64,000 bases of DNA from Rhizobacter sp. SG703 (GCF_012275445.1 NZ_JAAZQK010000001.1:429198-493197); one strand, 5' to 3'; positions 43,614 through 53,085 are shown, counted from the first letter of the stretch. The notes: generated from the sequence alone by a model not told the origin. Translations and numbers: made by a program.

Positions 43614-44726
43614 ATGCACGACTTCATCGCCGCGCTGGTGCGCATCGGCTTCCTGTGCCGCAAGGAGCTGCTGGCGCTGCTGAAGGAGCCCAGCAGCCGG
43701 GTCATCCTGATCGCGCCGGCCTTGATGCAGGCCCTGCTGTTCGGCTACGGCGCCACCTACGACCTGACCCACGCGCCCTATGCGGTGCTGGATCCGGGCC
43801 GCGGCGCCACCGCCGCCGCGCTGCTGGACCGGCTGGACGGCACCGGCGTCTTCCAGCGCGACGCAGTGCTGGCCTCGAGCCGCGACATCGCCCGCGCGAT
43901 CGACGACGATGGCGTGCTGCTGGTGCTCGTCTTCCCGTCGGACTTCGAGCAGAAGCTGGCCGCGGGCCAAGCCGCGCCACTGCAGCTGATCCTCGACGGC
44001 CGCAACTCGTCGACCGCCGGCGCGGCAGCAGCGCAGGTCGGTGCCATCGTCGCGCAGATGAACCAGGCGCGCGGCGCCGCTGCGGCCGTCGGCATCGAGC
44101 GCCGCGCCTGGTACAACCCGAACCTCGAATCGCGCTGGAACATCATGCCGGGCCTGATCGCCGCGCTGAGCATGATGCAGACGCTGCTGGTGGCGGCGCT
44201 GTCGGTGGCCCGCGAACGCGAGCACGGCACCTTCGACCAACTGCTGGTGACGCCGTTCACGCCGATGCAGCTGCTGGTCGGCAAGGCCCTGCCGTCGATG
44301 CTGGTCGGGCTGCTGCAGTCCACCCTCATCTTCCTGGTCCTGGTGTTCTGGTTCCGCATCCCGATGCAGGGCTCGGTCGCGCTGCTCTACCTGGGCCTCG
44401 TCACCTTCACGCTGGCGGCGGTGGGCATCGGGCTGTCGATCTCGGCGCTGTCGGTCAGCATGCAGCAGGCGATGCTCTACACCTTCCTGCTGATCATGCC
44501 GCTGATGCTGCTGTCGGGCCTGCTGACGCCGGTGCGCAACATGCCGCCGGTGCTGCAGATCGCCACCTACGCCAACCCGCTGCGCTTCGGCATGGACCTG
44601 GTGCGCCGCGTCTACCTCGAAGGCGCCGGCCTGCACGAGGTGGCGTTCGACTTCGTGCCGATGCTGGCCGTGGCCGCGGTGACGCTGCCGCTGGCCGCCT
44701 GGCTGTTCCGCAACCGTCTGTCCTGA
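43614..44726 (+). CDS. ybhR: ABC-2 type permease (YbhR-like)
   Basis: A 370-residue permease related to the preceding one, with an N-terminal helix, periplasmic domain and five C-terminal helices; the coupling segment is AREREHGTFDQLLVTPFTPM. It forms the second half of the exporter channel. It is separated from ybhS by five bases. Confidence 0.92.
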   Translation: MHDFIAALVRIGFLCRKELLALLKEPSSRVILIAPALMQALLFGYGATYDLTHAPYAVLDPGRGATAAALLDRLDGTGVFQRDAVLASSRDIARAIDDDGVLLVLVFPSDFEQKLAAGQAAPLQLILDGRNSSTAGAAAAQVGAIVAQMNQARGAAAAVGIERRAWYNPNLESRWNIMPGLIAALSMMQTLLVAALSVAREREHGTFDQLLVTPFTPMQLLVGKALPSMLVGLLQSTLIFLVLVFWFRIPMQGSVALLYLGLVTFTLAAVGIGLSISALSVSMQQAMLYTFLLIMPLMLLSGLLTPVRNMPPVLQIATYANPLRFGMDLVRRVYLEGAGLHEVAFDFVPMLAVAAVTLPLAAWLFRNRLS

Positions 44727-44743
44727 TCCGGGGAGGTCCTGCG

Positions 44744-46234
44744 ATGCGTCCTGCTGCTGCGCGCTGCTGGCTGCCGTCGACCGCGCTGGCGCTGGTGTCG
44801 GCACTGGCGTTGGCGGCTTGTGCCGACGTGCCGGTCCACGTCCCGCCACAGACGCCGACACCGTCGGACTGGGGCCAATGGCGCAGCGGCGATGACGCGC
44901 TCCATCCGCCGGTGGCCACCGACCAGGCCTGGCCGCTGGCCTGGTGGACCGTGTTCGGCGACCCGATGCTCGACGAACTGGAGCGACGCGCCGTGACGGC
45001 CAGCCCCGACCTGCGCACCGCGGCGCTTCGCTTCGCGCAGGCGCGCACCCAGCGGGGCGCGGTCGAGGCGCAGGCGGGCCCGCAGCTGCGGGCCAATGCC
45101 GGTGTCGTTCGCCAGCGCCAGAGCGAGTTCGGGGCCGGTACGCGACTGCTGGACGCGATCGGCGGCGACCGCGACCGCCTGGCCGGGGTGCTCGGCGAGC
45201 CCTTCACGCTGTACCAGGCCGGGTTCGATGCGTCGTGGGAGTTGGACCTGTGGGGCCGCGTCAGCCAGGCGGTCGACGCGGCGAACGCCGACGTCGCCGC
45301 CCAGGCCGCGCTGCTCGGCCTGGCCCGGCTGAGCCTGGCCAGCGACGTGGCCCGCCACTACCTGGATTTCCGCGCGGCGCAGCAGCAATCGCAGTTGCTG
45401 CGCGACGACATCGCGGCACAGCAGCAGCGCATCGAGCTCCTCGACGCGCGGGTGCGCGCCGGCGTGCTCGATGCGCTGGCGCTCGAACCGCTGCGTGCCG
45501 ACCTCGCCGCGAGCCAGGGGCAAGGGCCTGCACTGCTGGTGCAGCAGGCGGCCGCTGCCGGCCAGGTCGAACTGCTGCTGGGCGAGCGCCCTGGCGCGCT
45601 CGCCGCGTTGCTCGCCACGCCGGCACCGGACGCACACGCGATGCTGCCCGAGCTGGCGCTCGGCCTGCCGTCGACGGTGGCGCAACGCCGACCGGACATC
45701 CAGGCGGCCGAAGCCCGGCTGCGCCGCGCGACCGCCAGCATCGGCGTCGCGAAAGCCGATCTCTACCCCACGGTCCGGCTCGGCGCGAAGTTCGGCACCG
45801 AGTCCTACCTCGGCAGCGAGTTCGCGAGCTGGGGCAGCCGCACCTGGTCCATCGGGCCGACGCTGGACCTGCCGCTGTTCGACCGCGGGCGGCGCGTGCG
45901 CATGGTGCAACTGCGCGAACTCGAACAGCAGGAAGCCGCAGTGGCCTACCAACGCACCGTGCTGCAGGCCTGGCACGAGATCGACGACGCGCTGAATGCC
46001 TGTGCGGCCGAACGCCAGCAGTGGCTGCAGCTGCAGGATCGCGAGCGCAGCATTCGGCAGGTCCACGCGCTGGCGACGGCCCGGTACCGCAGCGGCACGG
46101 TCGACTACACCGTGGTGCTCGAAAGTCAGCGCGGCCTGCTGCAGGCCGGGCGCGAGCGGATCGCCAGCGAAGACCGGCTGAAGCTGCGGTTCGTCGCGCT
46201 CAACAAGGCGATTGCCGCGGTGCCGGCCGACTGA
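44744..46234 (+). CDS. Outer-membrane efflux lipoprotein (NodT/OprM type)
   Basis: A 496-residue TolC-like channel. The signal ends in a lipobox (ALALAAC, lipidated C26), and the two repeats of the outer-membrane efflux domain show as WWTVFGDPMLDELERRAVTA with FDASWELDLWGRVSQAVDAA and LPSTVAQRRPDIQAAEARLR. It completes a tripartite ABC exporter (YbhG-YbhF-YbhS-YbhR-OMP), whereas E. coli ybhGFSR relies on TolC encoded elsewhere. It follows ybhR by 17 bases. Confidence 0.93.
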   Translation: MRPAAARCWLPSTALALVSALALAACADVPVHVPPQTPTPSDWGQWRSGDDALHPPVATDQAWPLAWWTVFGDPMLDELERRAVTASPDLRTAALRFAQARTQRGAVEAQAGPQLRANAGVVRQRQSEFGAGTRLLDAIGGDRDRLAGVLGEPFTLYQAGFDASWELDLWGRVSQAVDAANADVAAQAALLGLARLSLASDVARHYLDFRAAQQQSQLLRDDIAAQQQRIELLDARVRAGVLDALALEPLRADLAASQGQGPALLVQQAAAAGQVELLLGERPGALAALLATPAPDAHAMLPELALGLPSTVAQRRPDIQAAEARLRRATASIGVAKADLYPTVRLGAKFGTESYLGSEFASWGSRTWSIGPTLDLPLFDRGRRVRMVQLRELEQQEAAVAYQRTVLQAWHEIDDALNACAAERQQWLQLQDRERSIRQVHALATARYRSGTVDYTVVLESQRGLLQAGRERIASEDRLKLRFVALNKAIAAVPAD

Positions 46235-46249
46235 CGCCTCGTCGATCGC

Positions 46250-46552
46250 TCAGCGCGCGTTGCGCTTGCGCGTGGCGGCCGCCTTCTTCGCCGACGCCGA
46301 CCGTTCGGCCGCGGTGCGGCTGGCCGCCGCCGCGCCGCCTAGCCGCCCGCCCTTGCGCGCCGGCTCGTGGTTCTCGGGCTGGCCGCGGCCGGAGCCGGAT
46401 TTCTTGCCGCCGCCGGTCTCCTTGTTGACCGTGGCCCAGGCCCGGCGTTCGGCCTCGTCCTTCGCGACGCCGCGCTGCTCGTAGCCCTTCTCGATGTGCG
46501 CGGCCTCGCGCTTCTGCTTGTCGGTGTACGACGACTTGTCACCTCTGGGCAT
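46250..46552 (-). CDS. Small basic conserved protein ("plasmid stabilization"-annotated family)
   Basis: A 100-residue basic protein: MPRGDKSSYTDKQKREAAHI, then EKGYEQRGVAKDEAERRAWATVNKE, followed by GGGKKSGSG and a Lys/Arg/Ala-rich tail. This N-terminal pattern is common in small chromosomal proteins often labelled plasmid stabilization protein; I see no support for such a role. The tail resembles histone-like sequences, so nucleic-acid binding is possible. It ends 15 bases after the efflux gene, convergent with it. Confidence 0.72.
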   Translation of the reverse strand: MPRGDKSSYTDKQKREAAHIEKGYEQRGVAKDEAERRAWATVNKETGGGKKSGSGRGQPENHEPARKGGRLGGAAAASRTAAERSASAKKAAATRKRNAR

Positions 46553-46674
46553 GATCGCTCCTTGAAGTCCAGGCATCCACCATGACGCGTGCGAGCCGCG
46601 CCGTCAGCCGGACGATGCAGCGAGCGCGTGTCGGTCGATTCGCACACGCCGCGGTGGCACCGCCTGGGCACCCC

Positions 46675-47574
46675 CTAGGCGACGCCCGACCGCAGGCGCT
46701 GCGCGTCCTTCGCGGGCGGCATGCCGAACACGCGGCCGTAGTCGCGGCTGAACTGCGACGGGCTCTCGTAGCCGACCTGGAAGCCCGCGCTGGCAGCGTC
46801 CATCGCCTCGGCCACCATCATCCGGCGCGCCTCCTGCAGGCGCAGCTGGGTGCGGAACGCCAGCGGGCTCATCGAGGTCACGGCCTTGAAGTGGGCGTGG
46901 AAGCTCGAACGGCTCATGCCCGCGACCGCGGCCACCTCGTCGATGGTCCAGGCTTGCGCATAGCGCCCGCGGATCCACGCGATGGCCCGCGCGATCTGGT
47001 TCAGGTGGCTGTCGGCCTGCGCCATGTGGCGCACCAGGCTGTTGCCCGGCCCGCTCAGCAGCCGGTACAGGATCTCGCGCTGCACCAGCGGCGCGAGCTC
47101 GGCGATGTCCTGCGGCGCGTCCAGCAGCGCGGCCAGGCGCACCGCGGCATCCAGCAGCTCGGGCGTCGTCTGGTTGAGGGCGATGCCGCGCGGCGACAGG
47201 CCGCTGCCGGCCTCGGGCAGCGGGTGGCGCAGTGCCAGTTCGCCGAGGCGGGCCATGTCGAGGTCGAGCACCAGGCACAGGTAGGGCCTGGCCGCGCTGG
47301 CCTCGATCACCGTGCCCACGACCGGCAGGTCGACCGACGCCACGAGGTAGTGCGCCGCGTCGTACACGTAGCGGGTGGCACCGAGCATCGCGCGCTTGCG
47401 CCCTTGCGCGACCAGGCACAGCGTGGGCTCGTAGACCACCGGCATCGGCATCGTCGGGGCCGAGCTGCGGACCAGGCTCACGCCCGGGATGGCGGTCGCG
47501 TGCAGGCCGTCGGTGGCGGTGTGGCGGTCCAGCAGGTCGACCAGCATGGCGGGGTGCGAAGGCATGGCGGCCAT
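46675..47574 (-). CDS. AraC-family regulator with AraC-type N-terminal domain
   Basis: A 299-residue regulator: an N-terminal AraC_N domain (VVYEPTLCLVAQGRKRAMLG, DAAHYLVASVDLPVVGTVI) and two C-terminal helix-turn-helix motifs (TIDEVAAVAGMSRSSFHAHF, QVGYESPSQFSRDYGRVFG). It is divergent from the aldo/keto reductase at 47708. The same layout with an SDR occurs at 36969-38862; the two regulators are clear paralogues. The start at 47574 (MAAMPSHP) or 47565 are both possible. Confidence 0.9.
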   Translation of the reverse strand: MAAMPSHPAMLVDLLDRHTATDGLHATAIPGVSLVRSSAPTMPMPVVYEPTLCLVAQGRKRAMLGATRYVYDAAHYLVASVDLPVVGTVIEASAARPYLCLVLDLDMARLGELALRHPLPEAGSGLSPRGIALNQTTPELLDAAVRLAALLDAPQDIAELAPLVQREILYRLLSGPGNSLVRHMAQADSHLNQIARAIAWIRGRYAQAWTIDEVAAVAGMSRSSFHAHFKAVTSMSPLAFRTQLRLQEARRMMVAEAMDAASAGFQVGYESPSQFSRDYGRVFGMPPAKDAQRLRSGVA

Positions 47575-47707
47575 TGTCCTCGCGTGGCGGCCCACCGTCG
47601 CTACAGGCTGGACGATCGTGCAAGAACGGCGGACGAAGCGTCTACAGGCTGCATGCTGGCCGCGACCAGAATCCTTTCCAGACAACTTGCCTCGAAAGGA
47701 CTTCTCG

Positions 47708-48778
47708 ATGACCACCGCCCTCGCACTCGACCACTACCGCCTGCTCGGACGATCGGGCATGCGCGTATCGCCCATGGCCTTGGGCACGATGACCTTCGGT
47801 ACCGACTGGGGCTGGGGCGCCGACAGCGCCGAAGCCGGCCGCATCTTCGACGTGTACGTCGACCGCGGCGGCAACTTCATCGACACCTCGGTCAACTACA
47901 CCGGCGGCGCGTCCGAGCGCATCCTGGGCGGCCTGATGCAGGGGCGGCGCGACCGGCTGGTGCTGGCCACCAAGTTCACGATGGCCCGCGACCCGGCCGA
48001 CCCGAACTCCGGCGGCAACCACCGCATGAACCTGCTGCGTTCGGTGGAGGCCAGCCTGCGCCAGCTCGGCACCGACCGCATCGAGCTGCTCTACCTGCAT
48101 GCCTGGGACTTCACCACCTCGCCCGACGAGGTGATGCGCGGTCTCGACGACCTGGTGCGTTCCGGCAAGGTGCTCTACATCGGCATCTGCAACACGCCGG
48201 CCTGGCAGGTCGCGCGGCTGCAGACGCTGGCCGACCTGCGCGGCTGGGCGCCGCTGGTGGCGCTGCAGATCGAGTACAGCCTGGTCGAGCGCACGGTGGA
48301 GCACGAGCTGATCCCGATGGCCACCGAGCTGGGCCTGGGCGTGCTGCCGTGGTCGCCGCTGGGCGGCGGCCTGCTGGCCGGCAAGTACACCCGAAGCGAC
48401 CTGGCGCAGCAGGCCGAGGCCGGGGTGTCGGCCTCGCGCAAGGGCGTGATCGCGTCGTCGGGCCACATGACCGAACGGGCGCTGGACATCGCCGATGCGG
48501 CGCAGGCGGTGGCTCGCGAGGTCGGCGCCAGCGCGTCGCAGGTGGCCATCGCATGGACGCTGGCCAACCCGGCCGTGACCGCGCCGGTGATGGGTGCGCG
48601 CACCGTGGCGCAGGCACTGGACAACATCGGCGCGCTAGGCCTGCAGTTGACTGCGGCGCAGCGGGCGCGGCTCGACGACGCCAGCGCCATCGCCCCGATC
48701 TTCCCGGCGCGCTTCATCGGCATGCCGATGCCGCAGCGCCTGATCTTCGGCGACGCGCAGGTCCGGCGCCGCGCGTGA
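47708..48778 (+). CDS. Aldo/keto reductase
   Basis: A 356-residue reductase of the large AKR11/YajO-like group. Catalytic Asp and Tyr are in FIDTSVNYTGGASE, Lys in LATKFTMARD, and His in YLHAWDFTT. NADPH-binding GARTVAQALDNIGAL near the end is intact. It is divergent from an AraC gene and is probably its target. A start at the first ATG (47708) fits with CTCGAAAGGACTT upstream. Confidence 0.92.
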   Translation: MTTALALDHYRLLGRSGMRVSPMALGTMTFGTDWGWGADSAEAGRIFDVYVDRGGNFIDTSVNYTGGASERILGGLMQGRRDRLVLATKFTMARDPADPNSGGNHRMNLLRSVEASLRQLGTDRIELLYLHAWDFTTSPDEVMRGLDDLVRSGKVLYIGICNTPAWQVARLQTLADLRGWAPLVALQIEYSLVERTVEHELIPMATELGLGVLPWSPLGGGLLAGKYTRSDLAQQAEAGVSASRKGVIASSGHMTERALDIADAAQAVAREVGASASQVAIAWTLANPAVTAPVMGARTVAQALDNIGALGLQLTAAQRARLDDASAIAPIFPARFIGMPMPQRLIFGDAQVRRRA

Positions 48779-48859
48779 GCGGCCAGCGTGCTGCCGAACA
48801 AGCCAGCGTCACCGTGCCACCCGCCCTCCATGGGTGTGGGTGTCGTCGGCACACTGTGG

Positions 48860-49015
48860 CCCAAGCGGCCGCAAGCCGCCGCCGTGGTGCTCCTCCACGC
48901 GAGGTGTTCACCCATCCCTGGCGCGGGCCACTTCTACACCGACGCCTCGCTACCCGAGCATGACGCCCATGCTGCCGGGCCGACGCGGCAGCGCATCATG
49001 GCCTTCCTGAGGTGA
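48860..49015 (+). pseudogene. C-terminal remnant of a dienelactone hydrolase-like gene
   Basis: In one frame RRGAPPREVFTHP and, after a one-base shift near 48915, GAGHFYTDASLPEHDAHAAG, then PTRQRIMAFLR and stop, match the end of dienelactone hydrolases with the catalytic His in PGAGH. Only about 50 residues remain; no start, and no nucleophile (GxCxG) region. The remaining 48779-48860 holds no recognisable coding sequence. Confidence 0.6.
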
Positions 49016-49231
49016 CTCACGTTTTCTGGATCACTTCATTGATGTGCTGCCGAGGAAATCGCTGGCAACTTCGCGAAACCTGTCATCGCAGCGCGGCTTG
49101 CCTGTCGGCCCGAACGGCCACTGGCTCAGCCCCTGTCCCAACGACAAATTGCGCGTGCGTTGGCAGGCGAGCGAAGCTGAACTCACGGGGCGAATGACGG
49201 GTGGTAGGCTCCGTCAGCATCGGAGCCCACC
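49016..49231. other. Noncoding, lower-GC region before the histidine kinase
   Basis: No gene or RNA was recognised. The base composition is less GC-rich than the flanking genes, like the histidine kinase that follows, and suggests that kinase and flank arrived together. A promoter for the kinase must lie here, but no clear hexamers were seen. Confidence 0.4.
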
Positions 49232-50326
49232 ATGACCTTCCACCGAGCTGCCGGCGAGCATTCGATGAGTACGACGAAGCGGAGCATCTTGATGCTCGTC
49301 CGCGACGTCATCCAGCGAAATCCGCTCCTGCTTCCGCTCGCCTTCGTCGCGACCTTGTCCATCGTGCTGATCGGCGAGAGTTCGTACTGGCAATCGACGG
49401 GTGTGTTGGAACAGCTCAGTGCCTTGCGATCGGGCAAGACGACCTTGCAAGAATTGCGAGCGACGGCACCAGACAGCCAGTCGAGCATTCATCGCACGCT
49501 GCTGGTCAATCGCCTTGGCGCGGGGGCTTTGAGCGCTGCCGGGCTCGTGGTGCTGTTCCTGTACCTGCGCCAGGGCCTGGCACTTGAGCAAAAGAAGGAA
49601 GATGTCAAGGAAGAGCTTGAGCGCGTGGTGCAGATCGAGCGCGAGCGCTTGGAGGTCGAGGTGGCATCGCGCACCGCGCAACTCGTCAAGCTGACCCACC
49701 ACATCGAAACGGCGCGGGAAGAAGAACGCGCCCGGTTGGCGCGTGACCTGCATGACGAGCTGGGCGCTTTGCTCATCTCGGCCAAGCTTGATGCCGCGCG
49801 GATCAAGGCCCGCGTGACCGAGAGTGCGCCCGAGGTGTTGGAGCGCTTGGCACACCTGGTCGACATGCTCAACAAGGGCATCGCGCTCAAACACAACATC
49901 ATCGAGAACCTGCGTCCATCGACCCTTGACAGCTTGGGGCTGGCCGTCACGCTCGAGATCCTCTCGCGCGAGTTCGCTGAGCGTTCCGGCGTCAAGGTGA
50001 ACTGTGCGCTCTCGGTGGTGATGCTGGAGCCGACTGCGGAACTGGTGGCGTACCGAGTAGTCCAGGAAGCCGTCACGAACATCAGCAAGTACGCCAAGGC
50101 TACGACCCTCTGGCTCGACCTGGTGTCCAGCGATGGGGTGGCGGAGTTGACGGTACGAGACGACGGTGTCGGATTCGACACCAGTTCGCCGTCGACCTCG
50201 GCCTACGGCCTACTCGGCATGAGGTTTCGTGTGGAAGCCGAGCACGGAACGCTTGTCGTCACGGCCGCACCGGGTCAGGGGACGACGATCCAGGTGCGGC
50301 TGCCGGAGCGCATCGTCGAGGGCTGA
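49232..50326 (+). CDS. Orphan NarX/DegS-type sensor histidine kinase
   Basis: A 364-residue kinase with two transmembrane helices (about 32-48 and 97-113) around a short periplasmic loop, a coiled coil (KKEDVKEELERVVQIERERL), the HisKA_3 phosphoacceptor box with H174 (RARLARDLHDELGALLI), and an ATPase domain (VVQEAVTNISKYAKA, VRDDGVGFD, AYGLLGMRFRVE). Such kinases normally sit beside a LuxR/NarL-type regulator; none is found on either side. The coding sequence is less GC-rich than its neighbours, consistent with transfer. ATG 49232 or ATG 49265 could be the start. Confidence 0.88.
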   Translation: MTFHRAAGEHSMSTTKRSILMLVRDVIQRNPLLLPLAFVATLSIVLIGESSYWQSTGVLEQLSALRSGKTTLQELRATAPDSQSSIHRTLLVNRLGAGALSAAGLVVLFLYLRQGLALEQKKEDVKEELERVVQIERERLEVEVASRTAQLVKLTHHIETAREEERARLARDLHDELGALLISAKLDAARIKARVTESAPEVLERLAHLVDMLNKGIALKHNIIENLRPSTLDSLGLAVTLEILSREFAERSGVKVNCALSVVMLEPTAELVAYRVVQEAVTNISKYAKATTLWLDLVSSDGVAELTVRDDGVGFDTSSPSTSAYGLLGMRFRVEAEHGTLVVTAAPGQGTTIQVRLPERIVEG

Positions 50327-50531
50327 TCCTTCGGCGAGCTTCACGTCGATCGGGTGTCTCGGCCCCTGATCGTCGCGCGTCTTCAGCGCACCGGTGCCCG
50401 AGCCACTGAAGCCCGTGGTCGAGCCCCAGCGTGACCAGCCCGGTCGCGGTGTCCGTCACCAGCCACGGCAGCGCCCCCACCATCGCGTCGCACGGACCGC
50501 GGCTGGCGTCATGTTGCCGAGCGAGGAGCGC
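50327..50531. other. Short region with degraded coding traces
   Basis: On the minus strand short open stretches occur (for example TGFSGSGTGALKTRDDQGP near 50330-50420) but none has a start, ribosome site or known family. It may be a decayed gene end. No RNA or repeat was recognised. Confidence 0.35.
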
Positions 50532-51410
50532 TCAACCGGTGGGCGACCCGAAGAAGCCGGCGAGCGCGCCGGCCAGTTCGTCGGGCGCCTCTTCGGCCAT
50601 GTGGTGGCCGCAGTCGACGGGCGCCCCGCGCACGTCCTGCGCCCACGTCGCCCAGATCGCACGGGGATCGCCGTGCAGCTCGGCCAGATCGTCGCGACTC
50701 GACCACAGGCACAGCAGCGGACACCGGACCACGCGGCCCGCCGCCCGGTCCTCGGTCTCGAGCCGCCGGTCGATGCCGGGGCCGGCCCGGTAGTCCTCGA
50801 GCATGGCCCGCACGGTCGCCGGGTCGCGCGTCGCGGCCAGGTAGTCGGCCCAGGCGTCGTCGCAGCCCATCAGCGCGCGCTTCGTGTCGTTGCTGCCGTA
50901 CCAGGCGTCGGGATCCGCGAGGATCGCCCGCTCCGGCTTGTCGGGTTGCAGGAAGAAGAACCAATGCCACCACGCGCTGGCAAACCGGTCGTCGCAGCGT
51001 TCCAGGTGCTCGACGACGGGCAGCGAATCGAGGATCGCGAGGCGCCGCACCCGGTCCGGGACATCCAGCGCCAGCCGCAAGGCCACCAGCCCGCCGCGGT
51101 CGTGCCCGACCACGCCGTACTGGCGGTGTCCGAGGCGCTCCATCAGGCCGGCGCAATCGGCGGCCATCGCGCGCTTGCTCGCCTGGGCATGGTCCGGTTG
51201 CGGCGCCGGCTTCGTCGACTGCCCGTAGCCCCGCAGGTCGGGACACTCCACCGTGAAGCGCTTGTCCAGCAGCGTCGCGACCCGATGCCAGGTGGCGTGG
51301 GTGCGCGGGTGCCCATGCAGCAACAGCAACGCGGGGCCGCGTCCACCGTGCCGGACACGCAGCGTCACGTCGCCGACGTCGATGAATTCGAGTTTGAAGC
51401 CGTCGAACAT
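50532..51410 (-). CDS. Haloacetate dehalogenase-like alpha/beta hydrolase
   Basis: A 292-residue alpha/beta hydrolase. The nucleophile is Asp (D104 in VVGHDRGGLVA), as in haloacetate and epoxide-type hydrolases; the oxyanion HGHPRTHATW motif and a late histidine (CGHHMAEEAP) complete the triad. WWHWFFFLQPDKPE resembles fluoroacetate dehalogenase cap residues. Cleavage of a carbon-halogen bond in haloacetates is plausible but unproven. It is divergent from the secreted Ig-like hydrolase gene by about 120 bases. Confidence 0.85.
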   Translation of the reverse strand: MFDGFKLEFIDVGDVTLRVRHGGRGPALLLLHGHPRTHATWHRVATLLDKRFTVECPDLRGYGQSTKPAPQPDHAQASKRAMAADCAGLMERLGHRQYGVVGHDRGGLVALRLALDVPDRVRRLAILDSLPVVEHLERCDDRFASAWWHWFFFLQPDKPERAILADPDAWYGSNDTKRALMGCDDAWADYLAATRDPATVRAMLEDYRAGPGIDRRLETEDRAAGRVVRCPLLCLWSSRDDLAELHGDPRAIWATWAQDVRGAPVDCGHHMAEEAPDELAGALAGFFGSPTG

Positions 51411-51531
51411 CCAGTTCTCCCGGGTGATGTCAGCGGCGCGCCGACCACGCGCCGCGAGTGCCTGCTCATCCTCAACCTGGAGGTTGCCGCCCGCCCGCGC
51501 TGCCCGCAGCATCCAGCGCTTTGGACCGCGC

Positions 51532-53085
51532 ATGCCCAGCCAACCACTTCTCGCAACCGCCCTCCTCCTCGCGCTCGGCGCCCTTCACGGCCCCGCCTGC
51601 GCAGGTGGAGCAAACGACGCGCCCACCTTCACCGAAGCCCGCCGCGCTATCCATGCCGGCAGCAGCATCGCGTTCACGCCGGTGGTGCAGGACCCGGACT
51701 GGTGGGACCGCCACCACCACTTCGAGCTGCTGTCGGCCCCTGTGAGCGGCTCGGCCTCGGTCACGGCCGATGGCCGGCAGCTGCTGTACGCCGCTCCCGC
51801 GACGCGCGGTGCCGACAGCTTCGCGTACCGTGCGAAAGACCACCGCGGCCTCGGCGTGGACGGCGTGGCGCGGCTGGTGGTGTACGACGACGCGATGCTG
51901 GCCACCTGCCGGCAGGACAGCACCGTCACGCCGGCCGGCGTGCTGGCCACCCGCACCAAGTCGAACGGCTGCGCGTTCTACGGCCAGACCACCACCCGCA
52001 CCGTCGCGAACGGCACGCCGGTGACGATGGACTACTTCGTCAACTGGCCGTCCAGCGGCGCCGCGCCGAAGGCGGTGGTGGTGCTGCTCGGCGGCGGCGA
52101 CTTCAACATGGCGATCCGCGGCGACCTGGCGAGCGGCATCGGCGACATCACCGGCGGCGCCAACAACTTCGTCGTGCGGACCGCGCAGCTGTTTGCCGAC
52201 GCCGGCTACCTGGCGGTGGCGCTGGACCGGCCGGAGCCCGGGCCGCTGGTGCCGCCGGGGTCGAGCGATGCCGTCACCGCCACCGACCTGTACCGCGTGT
52301 CGGTGGACCATTCGGTCGACATCCTCGCGGTGCTGAAGTCGCTCGACCCGCGCGGGCTGCCGGTGTTCCTGGTCGGCACCAGCCGCGGCTCGATGTCGGT
52401 GATCGCGCAGAACCGCATCGCGACGGGCATCTCCACATCGAGCAGCGTCACGCGCGACGCCGGCGACCAGGGGCGCCACCTCTACGTGGGCCGGCCGGAC
52501 ACGCCGAAGCTGCTGCCGCCCTTCGTGCAGCGGCCGACGCACGTGCTGTGGCATGCGCAGGATGCCTGCTTCGGATCGTGGCCGACCGGATCGCGCGCGC
52601 TGTACGACAGCCTGGTGGCCGCCGGCGTCGATGCAACGTTCCACATCGCCACCGGCGGCGTGCAGGTCACGGCACCGGGCAACGGCTCGACGCCCGACGT
52701 CTGCGGGCCGCTGAGCGCCCACGGCTACCTGGGCATCGAGAACGACACGATCGGGCAGCTGACCGCGTGGCTCGACACACGTGTCGCGGCGCTGGGGAAC
52801 AACAGGCTGCCGCGCGCCGCGTTTGCCGACGTCGCCACGCCCGCCGACACGCCGAAGCGCATCCACCTGTCGGCGCTGGCGCACGACCGCGACGGCCTCG
52901 GGCTGGCCTTCGAGCTGCCCGGCAGCGCGACGAGCCTGGGCGGGCAGGCGGTGCTGAATGGCCGCACCGTGACGTACACGCCGCCGGCGGGCGTGACAAG
53001 CGGGACCGACTACTTCGTGTATGTCGCGACCGACCGGCGCGGCGGGGTCGCGGCGGCGGTGGTGTCGGTGAAGATCGGCGGGTGA
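51532..53085 (+). CDS. Secreted protein with Ig-like repeats flanking an alpha/beta-hydrolase core
   Basis: A 517-residue exported protein (signal LLATALLLALGALHGPACAG). Residues about 28-125 and 445-517 look like cadherin/Ig-like repeats (ELLSAPVSGSASVTADGRQL, then PATRGADSFAYRAKDHRGLG; and VLNGRTVTYTPPAGVTSGTD with YFVYVATDRRGGVAA). Between them is an alpha/beta-hydrolase-like region with a possible nucleophile serine in VFLVGTSRGSMSV. Four or more cysteines suggest disulfides. I know no family with this exact order; an esterase on a cell-surface scaffold is a guess. Confidence 0.75.
   Translation: MPSQPLLATALLLALGALHGPACAGGANDAPTFTEARRAIHAGSSIAFTPVVQDPDWWDRHHHFELLSAPVSGSASVTADGRQLLYAAPATRGADSFAYRAKDHRGLGVDGVARLVVYDDAMLATCRQDSTVTPAGVLATRTKSNGCAFYGQTTTRTVANGTPVTMDYFVNWPSSGAAPKAVVVLLGGGDFNMAIRGDLASGIGDITGGANNFVVRTAQLFADAGYLAVALDRPEPGPLVPPGSSDAVTATDLYRVSVDHSVDILAVLKSLDPRGLPVFLVGTSRGSMSVIAQNRIATGISTSSSVTRDAGDQGRHLYVGRPDTPKLLPPFVQRPTHVLWHAQDACFGSWPTGSRALYDSLVAAGVDATFHIATGGVQVTAPGNGSTPDVCGPLSAHGYLGIENDTIGQLTAWLDTRVAALGNNRLPRAAFADVATPADTPKRIHLSALAHDRDGLGLAFELPGSATSLGGQAVLNGRTVTYTPPAGVTSGTDYFVYVATDRRGGVAAAVVSVKIGG

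Noticed and set aside
46250-46552. Plasmid stabilization or toxin-antitoxin protein
   Set aside because: The label is common for this family, but there is no toxin partner, replicon or partition feature nearby.
49044-49235. Plus-strand 63-codon open frame upstream of the kinase
   Set aside because: No ribosome site or known family, and it overlaps the kinase start; likely chance.
50259-50483. Minus-strand 74-codon open frame
   Set aside because: No start signal, no family, overlaps the end of the kinase gene; treated as decayed or chance sequence.
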